Shown piece after piece: positions 52,841 through 64,000 of a DNA stretch of 64,000 nt (position 1 is the first letter of the stretch; each line of letters starts with the position of its first letter). The stretch comes from Leclercia sp. 29361. GTDB lineage: Bacteria > Pseudomonadota > Gammaproteobacteria > Enterobacterales > Enterobacteriaceae. The notes under the pieces were generated by a model that was given only the letters and a program-made list of their open reading frames with translations, made no database searches and had not been told where the DNA came from. The stretch spans positions 3,844,001 through 3,908,000 of the forward strand of contig NZ_CP049786.1 of NCBI RefSeq assembly GCF_011290365.1, in the 5' to 3' direction. A program made the translations under genes and the position numbers.

Positions 52841-53575
52841 TCACCCTTCGTGCAATCCGCACTCGCGCTTGAGGCCGAAGAAACGGGTCTCTTCTTCCGC
52901 CATACCCGGCTCCCATTTGCGGGTGGTGTGAGTATCTCCCACCGACAGATAGCCCTGGTCCCACAGCGGATGGTATTTCAGGCCATGCTGCTGCAGGTAC
53001 TGGTATACGGTTCGGTTGTCCCAGTCGATAATCGGCAGCACCTTGAACACCCCACGCTGGATCGCCAGCACCGGTAAGGACGCCCGGCTACCGGACTGAT
53101 CCCGGCGCAAACCGGCAAACCAGGTTTTGGCGTTGAGGTCGGAGAGCGCCCGATTCATCGGCTCGACTTTGTTGATGGCATTGTATTTCTCAATGCCCTC
53201 CACGCCCTGCTCCCACAGCTTACCGTAGCGCGCCTCCTGCCAGGCCGCGCTCTGTTCGGCACGGTAGACCTTCAGGTTCAGCTGCAGCTTGTCCGTCAGT
53301 TCGTCAATAAACTGGTAGGTTTCCGGGAACAGGTAGCCGGTGTCGGTGAGGATCACCGGAATGTCCGGACGGATCTTATTCACCAGATGCAGGCTGACCG
53401 CGGCCTGAATACCAAAGCTCGAGGAGAGCACATATTCACCCGGCAGGTTTTCCAGCGCCCAGGCGACACGACCTTCGGCGTCGAGCTTTTCCAGCTGGGC
53501 GTTGGTTTCCGCCAGGGCCAGAATACGTTCGACTTTTGGCAGATCGTTAAGGGCGTTTAGATCGAGTACGGACAT
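52841..53575 (-). CDS. cysH: Phosphoadenosine phosphosulfate reductase CysH
   Basis: CysH reduces PAPS to sulfite with thioredoxin. The 244-residue protein has the PP-loop-like [10 protein letters not shown] near residue 52, [13 protein letters not shown], and the C-terminal catalytic ECGLHEG. It has no extra iron-sulfur cysteine pairs, consistent with the PAPS-type enzyme. It is 15 bases after cysI. Confidence 0.98.
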   Translation of the reverse strand: MSVLDLNALNDLPKVERILALAETNAQLEKLDAEGRVAWALENLPGEYVLSSSFGIQAAVSLHLVNKIRPDIPVILTDTGYLFPETYQFIDELTDKLQLNLKVYRAEQSAAWQEARYGKLWEQGVEGIEKYNAINKVEPMNRALSDLNAKTWFAGLRRDQSGSRASLPVLAIQRGVFKVLPIIDWDNRTVYQYLQQHGLKYHPLWDQGYLSVGDTHTTRKWEPGMAEEETRFFGLKRECGLHEG

Positions 53576-53590
53576 AATTACCTCTCGTAG

Positions 53591-55303
53591 TTACTCCCAG
53601 AAATCCCGGGCGGGATCGAGCACTGGACGAATGATGCCCGCACGCACCGTAAAGTCGCCGAAGCCTTCACCCGCTTCGCGCTCTTTCGCCCAGCGCCCGA
53701 CAAGCAGGTCTATGGAGTCAAGAATTTCTGGTTCCGTAATGTTCTCGCGATACATACGCGGAATGCGCGTTCCGCTGCGGTTACCCCCAAGGTGCAGGTT
53801 GTAACGACCCGGGGCTTTACCCACCAGACCCAGCTCCGCCAGCATCGCACGGCCACAGCCGTTCGGGCAGCCGGTGACGCGCATCACGATATGCTCGTCA
53901 GGAATGCCGTGTTTTTCCAGCACCGCTTCCACTTTGTCGGTGAACGACGGCAGGAAGCGCTCGGCTTCGGCCATCGCCAGCGGACAGGTCGGGAAGGAGA
54001 CGCAGGCCATCGAGTTTTCACGCTGCGGTTTTACCGCGTCCATCAGCGTGTGATCCCGCGTCAGCTTCTCGATCTTCGCTTTCTCGCTTTCCGGCACGCC
54101 GGCAACGATCAGGTTCTGGTTGGCGGTAATGCGGAACTCGCCTTTGTGGATCTTTGCGATCTCCAGCAGACCGGTTTTCAGCGGACGGCCCGGATAATCG
54201 AGAATACGACCGTTCTCAATAAACAGCGTCAGGTGCCATTTATTGTCGATGCCTTTTACCCAGCCGATGCGATCGCCGCGACCGGTGAATTCGTACGGAC
54301 GGATCGGCTCGAACTTGATACCGGCGCGACGCTCCACTTCTTCTTTAAAGGTCTCTACGCCGACGCGTTCCAGGGTGTATTTGGTCTTGGCGTTTTTACG
54401 ATCGGTACGGTTACCCCAGTCGCGCTGGGTGGTCACCACCGCTTCGGCCACCGCCAGGGTGTGCTCCAGCGGCAGATAACCGAACTCGCTCGCGGTGCGG
54501 GCGTAAGTTTTCTTGTTACCGTGCTCAATCGACAGACCACCGCCCACCAGCAGGTTAAAGCCCACCAGCTTGCCGTTCTCGGCAATCGCCACGAAGTTCA
54601 TGTCGTTGGCGTGCAGATCGATATCGTTCTGCGGCGGGATCACCACCGTGGTTTTAAACTTACGCGGCAGATAGGTCTGACCAAGGATCGGCTCTTCGTC
54701 GGTGGTCGCAACCTTCTCCTGATCCAGCCAGATCTCAGCATAGGCGCGGGTGCGCGGCAGCAGATGTTCGGAGATCTTCTTCGCCCACTCGTAGGCTTCA
54801 GCGTGCAGCTCGGACTCGTACGGGTTGGAGGTACAGAGCACGTTACGGTTCATGTCGTTGGCGGTCGCCAGCGCGTCCAGCCCGACGGAGTGCAGCATCT
54901 GGTGTACCGGCTTCACGTTCTTCTTCAGAATGCCGTGGAACTGGAAAGTCTGACGGTTGGTCAGACGGATGCTGCCATAAATGGTGTTGTCATGGGCGAA
55001 TTTGTCGATCGCCTGCCACTGTTTGGTGGTGATAATGCCACCCGGCAGACGGCAGCGCAGCAGCATCGCGTGACGCGGCTCCAGCTTCTGTTCAGCACGC
55101 TCGGCGCGGATATCGCGATCGTCCTGCTGGTACATACCGTGGAAACGGATCAGCAGGAAGTTGTCGCCGTTGAAACCGCCGGTCAGACCGTCATTTAAAT
55201 CTTCGGCAATGGTGCCGCGCAGGTAGTTACTATCAACCTTCATGCGCTCGGCATCAGTCAGTTTGCCTTCGACCACCAGAGGGCCAGGATGTTTTTCGCT
55301 CAT
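53591..55303 (-). CDS. cysI: Sulfite reductase hemoprotein beta subunit CysI
   Basis: CysI reduces sulfite to sulfide with six electrons, using siroheme and a 4Fe-4S cluster. The 570-residue protein has the cluster ligands in [17 protein letters not shown] and [12 protein letters not shown] near residues 434-483. Duplicated ferredoxin-like repeats precede them. Its start shares one base with the cysJ stop. The siroheme supply links it to the nearby cysG. Confidence 0.98.
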   Translation of the reverse strand: MSEKHPGPLVVEGKLTDAERMKVDSNYLRGTIAEDLNDGLTGGFNGDNFLLIRFHGMYQQDDRDIRAERAEQKLEPRHAMLLRCRLPGGIITTKQWQAIDKFAHDNTIYGSIRLTNRQTFQFHGILKKNVKPVHQMLHSVGLDALATANDMNRNVLCTSNPYESELHAEAYEWAKKISEHLLPRTRAYAEIWLDQEKVATTDEEPILGQTYLPRKFKTTVVIPPQNDIDLHANDMNFVAIAENGKLVGFNLLVGGGLSIEHGNKKTYARTASEFGYLPLEHTLAVAEAVVTTQRDWGNRTDRKNAKTKYTLERVGVETFKEEVERRAGIKFEPIRPYEFTGRGDRIGWVKGIDNKWHLTLFIENGRILDYPGRPLKTGLLEIAKIHKGEFRITANQNLIVAGVPESEKAKIEKLTRDHTLMDAVKPQRENSMACVSFPTCPLAMAEAERFLPSFTDKVEAVLEKHGIPDEHIVMRVTGCPNGCGRAMLAELGLVGKAPGRYNLHLGGNRSGTRIPRMYRENITEPEILDSIDLLVGRWAKEREAGEGFGDFTVRAGIIRPVLDPARDFWE

Positions 55304-57108
55304 TAGTAGACATCTCGCTGATAACGGCGCTCGACGCGCAGCTCACTTAAAAATTCATCCGCCGATTCAGTATCCATGCCACCGAATTCAGCAATCACTT
55401 CCAGCAACGCCTGCTCAACGTCTTTCGCCATGCGATTGGCGTCGCCGCAGACATAAATGTGGGCACCATCATTAATCCAGCGCCACAGCTCTGCGCCCTG
55501 TTCGCGCAGTTTGTCTTGTACGTATATTTTTTGTTTTTGATCGCGGGACCAGGCCAGATCGATGCGCGAGAGCACGCCCTCTTTCACATAGCGCTGCCAC
55601 TCTACCTGGTAGAGGAAATCTTCGGTGAAGTGCGGGTTACCAAAGAACAGCCAGTTTTTGCCCGGCGCTTCATCGGCGGCGCGCTGCTGCATAAAGGCGC
55701 GGAACGGCGCGATGCCGGTGCCCGGGCCAATCATGATCACCGGGGTTTCCGGGTTGGCCGGCAGACGGAAGTTGTCGTTGTGCTCGATAAAGACCCGCAC
55801 CTCGCCCTCTTCTTCCACGCGATCTGCCAGGAAGCTGGAGGCACCACCGGCACGGGCGCGACCTTCGATGTCGTAACGCACCACGCCCACGGTGACGTGG
55901 ACTTCGCTTTCCACCTCGGCCTGGGCCGACGCGATAGAGTACAGGCGCGGCGTCAGCGGACGCAGCAGGCCGATTAACGCTTCAGCATCCAACTGCGCTG
56001 GCGCGAAACGCACCATGTCCACAATTGGCGTGGTGGTGGCGTACTGTTGCAGTTTGGCTTTGTCGCCCACCAGCGGCAGCAGGGATTCGCTGCGGGTCAG
56101 GGTGGCGTAGTTTTCCACGATGTTGGCGGTATTGACGGTCAGCTCGAAATGCCACTGCAGCGCTTCCGAGAGCGGCAGGGTTTTGCCGTCTACCGACACC
56201 ACTTCATCGCCCTTCAGCCACAGCAGCTCAACCAGCTCTTTCACCAGCGCCGGATCGTTCTGATACCAGACGCCAAGGGCATCGCCCGGCTGGTAGCGCA
56301 GGCCGGAGTCGCCTAAATCGATTTCAATATGACGCACGTCTTTCTCAGAATCACGACCGGTGATTTTCTGATTAACCGCGAGGCTCGCCGTCAGCGGCGC
56401 TTCTTTGGTGTACGGGCTGGTATGAATGTCGTTTACCACGCCAGCGGCAGTAACTGCCGCCTGCGCCGGCGTCTCTTTCGGCACGCGGGCTTTCAGCACG
56501 TCAACAATGCGCGCGCGCCATTCGGCAGCCGCGGCCTGGTATTCGACGTCGGTATCCACGCGATCGAGCAGGCGCTCGCCACCCAGTTCGGCCAGCTTGC
56601 TGTCAAAATCTTTGCCCGACTGGCAGAAGAATTCGTAGGAGGAGTCGCCGAGACCGAAGACCGCAAAGGCGGTGCCCGCCAGTTTTGGCGCTTTTTTCGA
56701 GAACAGGAACTTATGCAGCGCAACCGCTTCTTCAGGCGGCTCACCTTCGCCCTGGGTAGAGGTCACAACGACAACCAGCTTCTCTGACGCGATTTGCTTA
56801 AATTTATAATCCCCGGCGTTCACCAGGTTCACGTTCAGTTTGGCCGCCAGCAGATCGTCCCGCAGGGCTTCCGCCACGCGACGGGCATTGCCGGTTTGCG
56901 AAGCGGAGATAAGCGTAATTGCCGGGATCTCAACGGCCGCAGCCGGTGCACTCACCACAGCACCCGGCTGTTGATTGAGCATTCCCCAGAAATAACCAGA
57001 AACCCAGGCAAGCTGGGTAGGTGAAAAATCAGTGGTGGCTGCCTGCAGGCGTGCCAGTTGCTCCGGGTTCAGGGGAAGCAAATTTGAAGGTGGGGCCTGT
57101 GTTGTCAT
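55303..57108 (-). CDS. cysJ: Sulfite reductase flavoprotein alpha subunit CysJ
   Basis: CysJ passes electrons from NADPH through FAD and FMN to CysI. The 601-residue protein has a flavodoxin domain (about 64-205, [28 protein letters not shown]), then a ferredoxin-reductase domain ([25 protein letters not shown], ending [10 protein letters not shown]). It is the first gene of the cysJIH operon. Confidence 0.98.
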   Translation of the reverse strand: MTTQAPPSNLLPLNPEQLARLQAATTDFSPTQLAWVSGYFWGMLNQQPGAVVSAPAAAVEIPAITLISASQTGNARRVAEALRDDLLAAKLNVNLVNAGDYKFKQIASEKLVVVVTSTQGEGEPPEEAVALHKFLFSKKAPKLAGTAFAVFGLGDSSYEFFCQSGKDFDSKLAELGGERLLDRVDTDVEYQAAAAEWRARIVDVLKARVPKETPAQAAVTAAGVVNDIHTSPYTKEAPLTASLAVNQKITGRDSEKDVRHIEIDLGDSGLRYQPGDALGVWYQNDPALVKELVELLWLKGDEVVSVDGKTLPLSEALQWHFELTVNTANIVENYATLTRSESLLPLVGDKAKLQQYATTTPIVDMVRFAPAQLDAEALIGLLRPLTPRLYSIASAQAEVESEVHVTVGVVRYDIEGRARAGGASSFLADRVEEEGEVRVFIEHNDNFRLPANPETPVIMIGPGTGIAPFRAFMQQRAADEAPGKNWLFFGNPHFTEDFLYQVEWQRYVKEGVLSRIDLAWSRDQKQKIYVQDKLREQGAELWRWINDGAHIYVCGDANRMAKDVEQALLEVIAEFGGMDTESADEFLSELRVERRYQRDVY

Positions 57109-57412
57109 GCGTCGTTATGTTCCAGTAGCAAAGCTGAATTTTTATCTGAAAGACAGAACAGAGTGTAAGGTTAACGGCGCGGATCATAACAATTAAAGAC
57201 GGGATGGAAATAATAAATAACCAAATGGACTAACCTGTTTTTGCTATCGTTGTTAACAATAAAAACGATTAATTAACTTCATGAAAATAAAAGATAAAAA
57301 TAAGGTTACTGCCCACCCAAAGCGTATCGGGTGGTAAGGGCCGTTTTAGGTAATGATAAAAAAGGTGCTTTCCGGTATTATGCGGCGGTTTTTTCCGCAT
57401 TCTTGAGAGTTC
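57109..57412. promoter_or_regulatory. Divergent control region of cysJIH and queD
   Basis: This 304-base gap between divergent genes is AT-rich on the cysJ side. It should hold the CysB-dependent cysJ promoter, which I cannot place exactly. On the queD side ATGCGG/CCGCAT (57380-57385, 57395-57400) forms a small hairpin 12 bases before the queD start. No ORF is supported. Confidence 0.4.
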
Positions 57413-57775
57413 ATGATGTCCACCACACTGTTTAAAGATTTCATCTTCGAAGCCGCCCACCATCTCCCTCATGTCCCGGAAGGCCATAAATGTGGTCGCC
57501 TGCACGGGCACTCCTTTATGGTGCGTCTGGAGATCACGGGTGACGTCGATCCGCATACCGGTTGGATCATGGATTTTGCCGAGCTGAAGGCCGCGTTTAA
57601 GCCGACCTATGATCGCCTCGATCACTTCTATCTGAATGATATTCCGGGACTGGAAAATCCGACCAGCGAAGTGCTGGCGAAATGGATCTGGGATGAGATT
57701 AAACCGCTGGTGCCACTGCTGAGCGCGGTGATGATCAAAGAGACCTGCACGGCAGGTTGTGTCTATCGCGGGTAA
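57413..57775 (+). CDS. queD: 6-carboxy-5,6,7,8-tetrahydropterin synthase QueD
   Basis: QueD is the second enzyme of queuosine (preQ0) synthesis and converts dihydroneopterin triphosphate. The 120-residue protein has zinc-binding histidines in [22 protein letters not shown] (catalytic Cys in the same stretch) and the conserved [12 protein letters not shown] end. It starts MMSTT behind TTGAGAG. It faces queE, which acts on its product. Confidence 0.96.
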   Translation: MMSTTLFKDFIFEAAHHLPHVPEGHKCGRLHGHSFMVRLEITGDVDPHTGWIMDFAELKAAFKPTYDRLDHFYLNDIPGLENPTSEVLAKWIWDEIKPLVPLLSAVMIKETCTAGCVYRG

Positions 57776-57794
57776 TCAATCAGGCAAGCGTTAT

Positions 57795-57830
57795 AAGCCC
57801 GGTAAGCGTGCGCGCCACCGGGCTTTTTTT
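57795..57830 (+). terminator. queD terminator (REP-like)
   Basis: An AAGCCCGGT/ACCGGGCTT stem (57795-57803, 57817-57825) is followed by T7. The stem and the GCGTGCGCGCC loop resemble a REP sequence used as a terminator. It ends exactly at the queE stop. Confidence 0.88.
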
Positions 57831-58501
57831 CAGGCGATATTCAGGTACTTGTGCGTCTGCATCGACAGACGCCAGTTGCGCGCAATACAGGTCTCAATGC
57901 ACAGACGCGTGGCGTCCTCTTTCTGGCTGATCGGCTGCAGCGCAATAACGCGCTGTTTGTCATCGGTCAGCGTCTCCAGCAGTTCATCCAGCGCTTCGAT
58001 ATCACGAACGCGGCCTACCGGGTGCTTAATCTCATCGGCACGCTCCAGCGCCTGGGACAGCACATTGTAACCGCCGCGCATATTCACTTTTGGCGACACG
58101 GTGACCCAGGTGGTGTGGGAGCAGCGCACTTCGTGGGTGCCGCTGGTCTCAATCTGGCAGCTAAAGCCGTTTTTTTCGAGCAGCGAGGTCAGCGGGATCA
58201 GGTCATGGATGCAGGGCTCACCGCCGGTGATCACCACGTGACGCGCGGTCCAGCCCTGACGACCAATAATGGCCAGCAGATCTTCCGGGTTCGCCGCGCC
58301 CCATTTGTCGCTCTCTTTGGTTTTGGCCAGAATGCTGAACAGTGACACTTCCCGATCGCTAAGCGTTTCCCAGGTATGTTTGGTATCACACCAGGCACAA
58401 CCCACCGGGCATCCCTGCAGACGAATGAAGATAGCGGGAACGCCAGTGAAGTAACCCTCGCCTTGCAGGGTCTGGAACATCTCGTTAATCGGGTACTGCA
58501 T
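57830..58501 (-). CDS. queE: 7-carboxy-7-deazaguanine synthase QueE
   Basis: QueE is the radical-SAM enzyme that makes 7-carboxy-7-deazaguanine in queuosine synthesis. The start MQYPINEMFQTLQGEGYFTG gives 223 residues, the E. coli length; two upstream in-frame codons were dropped. The iron-sulfur cysteines are in CPVGCAWCDTKHTW (31, 35, 38), followed by VITGGEPC and ETSGTHEV. Confidence 0.97.
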   Translation of the reverse strand: MQYPINEMFQTLQGEGYFTGVPAIFIRLQGCPVGCAWCDTKHTWETLSDREVSLFSILAKTKESDKWGAANPEDLLAIIGRQGWTARHVVITGGEPCIHDLIPLTSLLEKNGFSCQIETSGTHEVRCSHTTWVTVSPKVNMRGGYNVLSQALERADEIKHPVGRVRDIEALDELLETLTDDKQRVIALQPISQKEDATRLCIETCIARNWRLSMQTHKYLNIA

Positions 58502-58555
58502 AGTCATCTCAAAGAAGGGGATAAACGTTAAGTATCGCAGATCCCCGGCCCAGGA

Positions 58556-59263
58556 TCATGCCCGATCGGTGCTCTGTGCCTCGATTGCACCAACAAATCG
58601 CGCCGTAATCTGCTGTGGGCGCGTGATCGCCCCGCCTACTACCACCGTATACGCGCCTGACTCAAGACAGCGGGCAGCCAGCTCCGGTGTTTCGACGTTG
58701 CCTTCGGCCACCACCGGGATGGTGACCGCCGCGACGACCTCCCGCAGAAACTCGCACTCCCGCTCTTTCAGCTTATGGCCTGCGGTGTCGGCCGTATAGC
58801 CATAGAGCGTGGTGCCCACGCAGTCAAAACCCAGCGCCTGGGCGGTTTTCGCCTCCTCTACCGTGGCGATATCCGCCATCAGCAGTTGGGATGGGTATTG
58901 CGCCCGGATCGCTGTCATCAGCCCGGCGAGCGTCTGGCCGCCGGGACGCGGACGCGCGGTAGCATCAAGAGCGATAATCTCCGGTTTTACGGCCATCAGT
59001 TCATCCACCTCCCGCAGCGTGGCGGTAATAAATACCTCGCTGTCCGGATAGTCGCGCTTGATAATGCCGATCACCGGCAGCGAAACCTGTTTTTTGATGG
59101 CCTCGATGTCCACGACGCTGTTGGCGCGGATGGCCACCGCCCCGCCCTGCGCCGCCGCCAGCGCCATGCGCGCCATAATAAACGGGCTGTGTAAGGGTTC
59201 GTTATCCAGCGCCTGACAGGAGACGATCAGCTTACCTTTCAAAATATCCAGTACATTTTTCAT
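58556..59263 (-). CDS. nanE: N-acetylmannosamine-6-phosphate 2-epimerase NanE
   Basis: NanE converts ManNAc-6-phosphate to GlcNAc-6-phosphate. The 235-residue TIM-barrel protein has SCQALDNEPLHSP at the N-terminus, IGIIKRDYPDSEVFITAT with the catalytic Lys, LDATARPRP and PVVAEGNVETPE. It overlaps the upstream PTS gene by one base. It is not with nanATK here, so its job is tied to the PTS partner. Confidence 0.94.
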   Translation of the reverse strand: MKNVLDILKGKLIVSCQALDNEPLHSPFIMARMALAAAQGGAVAIRANSVVDIEAIKKQVSLPVIGIIKRDYPDSEVFITATLREVDELMAVKPEIIALDATARPRPGGQTLAGLMTAIRAQYPSQLLMADIATVEEAKTAQALGFDCVGTTLYGYTADTAGHKLKERECEFLREVVAAVTIPVVAEGNVETPELAARCLESGAYTVVVGGAITRPQQITARFVGAIEAQSTDRA

Positions 59264-60819
59264 TACGATAAGATCTCTTCAACTTCATTTTTGATGATGG
59301 TGACATGCGGACCGTAGATAACCTGTACGCCATTGCCCCGCAGGATCACGCCGCGAGCGCCGGTTGCCTTGAGCATGGTTTCGTTCACTTTGCCGCCGTC
59401 TTTCACCGTCACGCGTAAACGTGTGGCGCAGCAGTCCACCTCGTCCACGTTCTCCCTGCCGCCCAGGCCCTCAATGATCGCCTTCGCCCGTTCGCTTTGA
59501 GGAAGCGCAGTTTCTGCTACGGCCTCTTTCTCCCGGCCCGGGGTCGCAAAATCGAAACGGTTAATCAGGAAGCGGAAGGTGAAGTAGTACAGGAAGAACC
59601 AGGGAACCCCGACCAGCGGCACGTACAGCCAGTGGGTTTTGGCTTCGCCCTGCAGAATGCCGAACAGAACGAAATCGATAAAACCGCCTGAGAAGGTCTG
59701 CCCTATGGTGATGTGCAGAATATGGGCGAGCATAAAGGCCAGCCCGTCGAACAGTGCGTGGATGACGTACAGCACCGGGGCGATGAAGAGGAAGGAGAAC
59801 TCGATAGGCTCGGTGATACCGGTCAGGAAAGAGGTCAGCGCCGCCGAAAGCAGCAGCCCCGCGACCCGCTTTTTATTTTCAGGCTTTGCCGTGTGATACA
59901 TCGCCAGACAAGCACCGATCAGGCCAAACATCATGGTAATAAAGCGTCCGGACATGAAGCGCGAGGTGCCCGCGTAGAACTGCTGGGTATTCGGGTCGGC
60001 GAGCTGGGCAAAGAAGATGCGCTGTGTACCTTCAATCAGCTGACCGTTGACGATCTCGCTGCCGCCGAGGGCGGTGGTCCAGAAGGGCAGATAGAAAATG
60101 TGATGCAGGCCGAAGGGACCGAGCATGCGCAGGATAAAGCCGTACAGGAAGGTGCCCAGATACCCGGTCGCATCGACCAGACCGCCGAGGCCAAAAATCA
60201 GCTTCTGAAAGTGCGGCCAGACGACGGTCATGATCGCGCCCACCAGTATCGCCGCCAGCGAGCTGATAATAGGGACAAAGCGTGACCCGCCAAAGAAACC
60301 GAGAAATTGCGGCAGGGCAATTTTGTTAAACCGATGGTGCAAGGTACAGGTTACCAGCCCGATGACCACCCCGCCAAAGACGCCGGTTTCCAGGGTCTGA
60401 ATACCCAGCGTCATCCCCTGCCCCACCGCGCCGGGGTTCTCCTGCGCCAGAGTGCCATTAAGGATCAGCAGGGCGTTAATGGTGGCATTCATTACCAGGA
60501 ACGCCAGCAGTGCCGCCAGGCCCGCAGTGCCCTTATCGGTTTTCGCCAGCCCCACGGCCACCCCCACGGCAAAAAGCACCGAGAGATTGGCAAAGACAAT
60601 CGAGCCGGCGCTGCTCATGATAGTGAATATTGCCTGTAGCCAGCTCACATCCAGGAAGGGGTAGGCCGCGAGGGTATTGGGATTCGACAGTGCGCCGCCA
60701 ATGCCTAACAGCAGACCCGCAGCGGGCAGCACGGCAATGGGTAACATAAAGGATTTGCCAAAGCGCTGGGCTTTTTCAAACCATGCGCCCGATGAGGCGC
60801 CGCTAAACAGTTGCATCAT
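59263..60819 (-). CDS. PTS transporter EIICB of the glucose/maltose type, linked to nanE
   Basis: This inner-membrane PTS permease of about 518 residues starts MMQLFSGASSGAWFEKAQRF behind GGGGAG. EIIC spans about 1-420 (MLPIAVLPAAGLLLGIGGAL; ITEPIEFSFLFIAPVLY). EIIB at the C-terminus carries the phospho-cysteine in DCCATRLRVTV. No EIIA domain is present. Family is PtsG/MalX-like. Because it is coupled to nanE by a one-base overlap, the imported sugar is probably N-acetylmannosamine or a derivative, entering as the 6-phosphate. That is inferred from context. Confidence 0.88.
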   Translation of the reverse strand: MMQLFSGASSGAWFEKAQRFGKSFMLPIAVLPAAGLLLGIGGALSNPNTLAAYPFLDVSWLQAIFTIMSSAGSIVFANLSVLFAVGVAVGLAKTDKGTAGLAALLAFLVMNATINALLILNGTLAQENPGAVGQGMTLGIQTLETGVFGGVVIGLVTCTLHHRFNKIALPQFLGFFGGSRFVPIISSLAAILVGAIMTVVWPHFQKLIFGLGGLVDATGYLGTFLYGFILRMLGPFGLHHIFYLPFWTTALGGSEIVNGQLIEGTQRIFFAQLADPNTQQFYAGTSRFMSGRFITMMFGLIGACLAMYHTAKPENKKRVAGLLLSAALTSFLTGITEPIEFSFLFIAPVLYVIHALFDGLAFMLAHILHITIGQTFSGGFIDFVLFGILQGEAKTHWLYVPLVGVPWFFLYYFTFRFLINRFDFATPGREKEAVAETALPQSERAKAIIEGLGGRENVDEVDCCATRLRVTVKDGGKVNETMLKATGARGVILRGNGVQVIYGPHVTIIKNEVEEILS

Positions 60820-60872
60820 TTTTTCACTCCCCAATTATTTGATGAAAATTTTTACCATATTTAAAACATGAA

Positions 60873-60886
60873 GTGAAAATTATCAC
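60873..60886. promoter_or_regulatory. Candidate RpiR operator between the PTS and regulator genes
   Basis: GTGAAAATTATCAC is nearly a perfect inverted repeat, and a related TGAAAATTTTTACC lies 30 bases away at 60843. Both are in the shared 166-base region between the divergent PTS gene and the regulator. Confidence 0.45.
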
Positions 60887-60985
60887 CAATAACCTGGAGA
60901 GCGATCATACTTTTTTAAAATGTCTGGCGTCTCGCCCCCGCTTTCCGCCACACTAGCCCACAGAGAAACGCATTAAGGATTTTGC

Positions 60986-61810
60986 ATGTCAGAAAATGAA
61001 AATCTGCTGCTGAGGCTGCGACAGGGTGTCTCTGGCTATAGTCCGACCCAGCAAAAACTGGGCGAGTTCGTCTTAAGCGATCCGGCAAAAGTGCTCTATT
61101 TCACCATTACCGAACTGGCGCGTGAGAGCGAAACCAGCGAGGCAAGCGTAACCAGACTTTGTCGCACGCTGGGTTGTAAAGGCTATACGGAGTTCAAGAT
61201 GGCGCTGGCGCTGGACGTTCAGCGTGACCAGGCACCGGTTGCGCAGGGCGATCGGGTGGATGAGGTCGTGGAAGAGTCCGTTCTGGCGCTGCGGGATACC
61301 GCCCGGCTGCTTGACAGGGATATGCTGCTGCAGGCCGCTCAGGCACTGCATCAGGCGCGTTCGGTTTATATCTACGGCGTGGCGGCAAGTGCCATTCTGG
61401 GTGACTATCTGCACTACAAACTGCTGCGTCTGGGTAAACCTGCGCAGCTGTTGAGCGACATGCACCGCGCCTCGATGAGCGCAACCACACTGGGTAAAGA
61501 GGATCTGGTGGTGGCGATTTCGAGCTCAGGATCAACCCGCGATCTGCTGCACGTAGTGAAACTTGCGCGTAAACGTGGAGCACGCGTGCTGGCTCTCAGC
61601 AATACGCCGCGCAGCCCGCTGGCTTCAATCAGCGATATGCAGCTGGTTGCGGCAAAACCCGAAGGCCCGCTCAGCGCCGGGGCGATGAATGCCAAAGTAG
61701 GGGTGATGCTTTTGGTGGAGCTGCTTGCCACCACGCTCATCTCCCTGGACAACCGCTACGGCGACGCCAGCCTGCAAACCGCCAGCGCTACCCTGCCCCT
61801 GCTGCTTTAA
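60986..61810 (+). CDS. MurR/RpiR-family transcriptional regulator
   Basis: This 274-residue regulator has an N-terminal RpiR helix-turn-helix (about 1-77: FTITELARESETSEASVTRLCRTLGCKGYTEF) and a C-terminal SIS phosphosugar domain (about 120-250: IYGVAASAILGDYLHYKL, SSSGSTRDLLHV). It is divergent from the PTS-nanE pair, so ManNAc-6-phosphate or a related phosphosugar is the likely effector. Confidence 0.9.
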   Translation: MSENENLLLRLRQGVSGYSPTQQKLGEFVLSDPAKVLYFTITELARESETSEASVTRLCRTLGCKGYTEFKMALALDVQRDQAPVAQGDRVDEVVEESVLALRDTARLLDRDMLLQAAQALHQARSVYIYGVAASAILGDYLHYKLLRLGKPAQLLSDMHRASMSATTLGKEDLVVAISSSGSTRDLLHVVKLARKRGARVLALSNTPRSPLASISDMQLVAAKPEGPLSAGAMNAKVGVMLLVELLATTLISLDNRYGDASLQTASATLPLLL

Positions 61811-61820
61811 CGCAGGCATA

Positions 61821-61846
61821 AAAAAACCCGCCGAAGCGGGTTTTTT
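61821..61846. terminator. Bidirectional terminator between the RpiR gene and eno
   Basis: A perfect 11-bp AAAAAACCCGC/GCGGGTTTTTT stem with a CGAA loop serves both convergent genes. Confidence 0.95.
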
Positions 61847-61866
61847 CTAAAGATTAAGGCTCAGAA

Positions 61867-63243
<1,377 letters not shown>

Positions 63244-64000
63244 TTACTTCGCCTGACGCTTCTGGAACTCACTGGCGGCTTTCACAAAGCCAGCAAACAG
63301 CGGATGTCCATCACGCGGCGTAGAAGTAAATTCCGGGTGGAACTGACAGGCGACGAACCATGGGTGGTTCGGCACTTCGATGATCTCGACCAACTGATCA
63401 TCCCCGGAGCGGCCCGCAATACGCAGACCCGCAGCTTCAATTTGTTTCAACAGCAGGTTGTTGACTTCATAACGGTGACGATGGCGTTCAGTGATTGTCG
63501 GCGCACCGTACATCTGGCGAACCAGGCTGTCGTCAGAGAGCTGACAAGCCTGTGCACCCAGACGCATCGTGCCACCCAGATCGCTCTTCTCGGTACGGAC
63601 TTCGACGTTACCTTCTTCGTCGCGCCATTCGGTGATAAGCGCCACAACAGGGTACTTACAGTCTGGCACAAATTCCGTAGAGTTCGCGTTTTCCATCCCC
63701 ACCACGTTGCGGGCGAATTCAATCAGCGCAACCTGCATACCCAGGCAAATGCCGAGGTAAGGAATATTGTTTTCACGCGCATAGCGTGCGGTAGCGATCT
63801 TGCCTTCAACACCACGGTAGCCGAAGCCGCCAGGGATCAGAATAGCATCCAGATCTTTCAGAATTTCGACACCGCGGGTTTCAACATCCTGTGAATCAAT
63901 CAGCTTGATGTTGACGGTCACGCGGTTCTTCAGACCACCGTGTTTCAGCGCTTCGATAACTGACTTATAGGCGTCCGGCAGTTCAATGTACTTGCCGACC
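63244..64000 (-). CDS. pyrG: CTP synthase PyrG (C-terminal part, cut by the window edge)
   Basis: PyrG aminates UTP to CTP using glutamine. Only the C-terminal part is present; the frame stays open to base 64000 and the start lies outside the window. The visible Met near 63921 is internal ([17 protein letters not shown]). The glutaminase domain has the nucleophile Cys in [12 protein letters not shown] and the His/Glu pair in QFHPEF. The C-terminus EFQKRQAK matches E. coli. Confidence 0.97.
   Translation of the reverse strand, partial: VGKYIELPDAYKSVIEALKHGGLKNRVTVNIKLIDSQDVETRGVEILKDLDAILIPGGFGYRGVEGKIATARYARENNIPYLGICLGMQVALIEFARNVVGMENANSTEFVPDCKYPVVALITEWRDEEGNVEVRTEKSDLGGTMRLGAQACQLSDDSLVRQMYGAPTITERHRHRYEVNNLLLKQIEAAGLRIAGRSGDDQLVEIIEVPNHPWFVACQFHPEFTSTPRDGHPLFAGFVKAASEFQKRQAK

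Overview
The window is a stretch of enterobacterial chromosome. Its backbone follows Escherichia coli order almost gene for gene (luxS-gshA-yqaA-yqaB-tRNA array-csrA-alaS-recX-recA-pncC-mltB-srl operon-norR/norVW ... ascGFB ... ygbA ... mutS ... rpoS-nlpD-pcm-surE-truD-ispDF-ftsB-ygbE-cysCND ... iap ... cysHIJ-queD-queE ... eno-pyrG). Several accessory blocks are not those of E. coli K-12. A cysG copy joined to cysDNC, a UbiD/UbiX-type hydroxyarylic acid decarboxylase next to mutS, and the GC-rich accessory genes suggest an Enterobacter/Lelliottia/Leclercia/Klebsiella-type organism. The genus cannot be fixed from this window alone.

Layout. 1-10.3 kb (mostly minus strand): quorum sensing (luxS), the sigma-E sRNA micA, glutathione synthesis (gshA), yqaA/yqaB, four tRNA-Arg(ACG) plus tRNA-Ser(GCU) with two 132-nt tRNA-derived repeats, csrA, alaS, recX, recA with a perfect SOS box, and pncC. 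10.3-16.6 kb: mltB and the sorbitol operon srlAEBD-gutM-srlR-gutQ. 16.6-20.9 kb: nitric oxide detoxification, with norR divergent from norVW, three NorR sites and a sigma-54 promoter. 21-25.1 kb: accessory block with a 52-codon ORF, a NagE-like EIICB lacking EIIA, a strongly folded repeat region and an SgrR/YbaE-family regulator. 25.1-29.3 kb: the asc beta-glucoside operon with its repressor. 29.4-33.5 kb: a four-gene iron/siderophore-type ABC importer plus MFS operon behind a near-consensus promoter and a Fur box. It lies where E. coli K-12 carries formate hydrogenlyase genes. 33.5-37 kb: ygbA, a SymE-like small protein with a LexA-box-like site, and mutS. 37-40.3 kb: decarboxylase subunits D, C and B divergent from a MarR regulator and a DUF4440/SnoaL-like protein. 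40.3-47.1 kb: rpoS through ygbE. 47.1-57.1 kb: the sulfate assimilation regulon cysC-N-D-G, iap, cysH-I-J, with no CRISPR-Cas between iap and cysH. 57.4-60.9 kb: queuosine genes queD/queE, then a nanE-PTS pair divergent from an RpiR regulator. 61.8-64 kb: eno and the 3' part of pyrG, cut by the window edge.

The cys genes activate sulfate (CysD/N), phosphorylate it (CysC), reduce it (CysH, CysIJ) and supply siroheme for CysI (CysG). The PTS cassettes (srl, NagE-like, asc, nanE-linked) all feed phosphosugars to central metabolism. norVW and ygbA belong to the nitrosative stress response. No insertion sequence, integrase, prophage or CRISPR array was found. The candidates worth a second look are the tRNA-derived repeats, the iron operon, the nanE-PTS-RpiR cassette, the shortened CysG, the terminator-bounded 52-codon ORF and the SymE-like gene.
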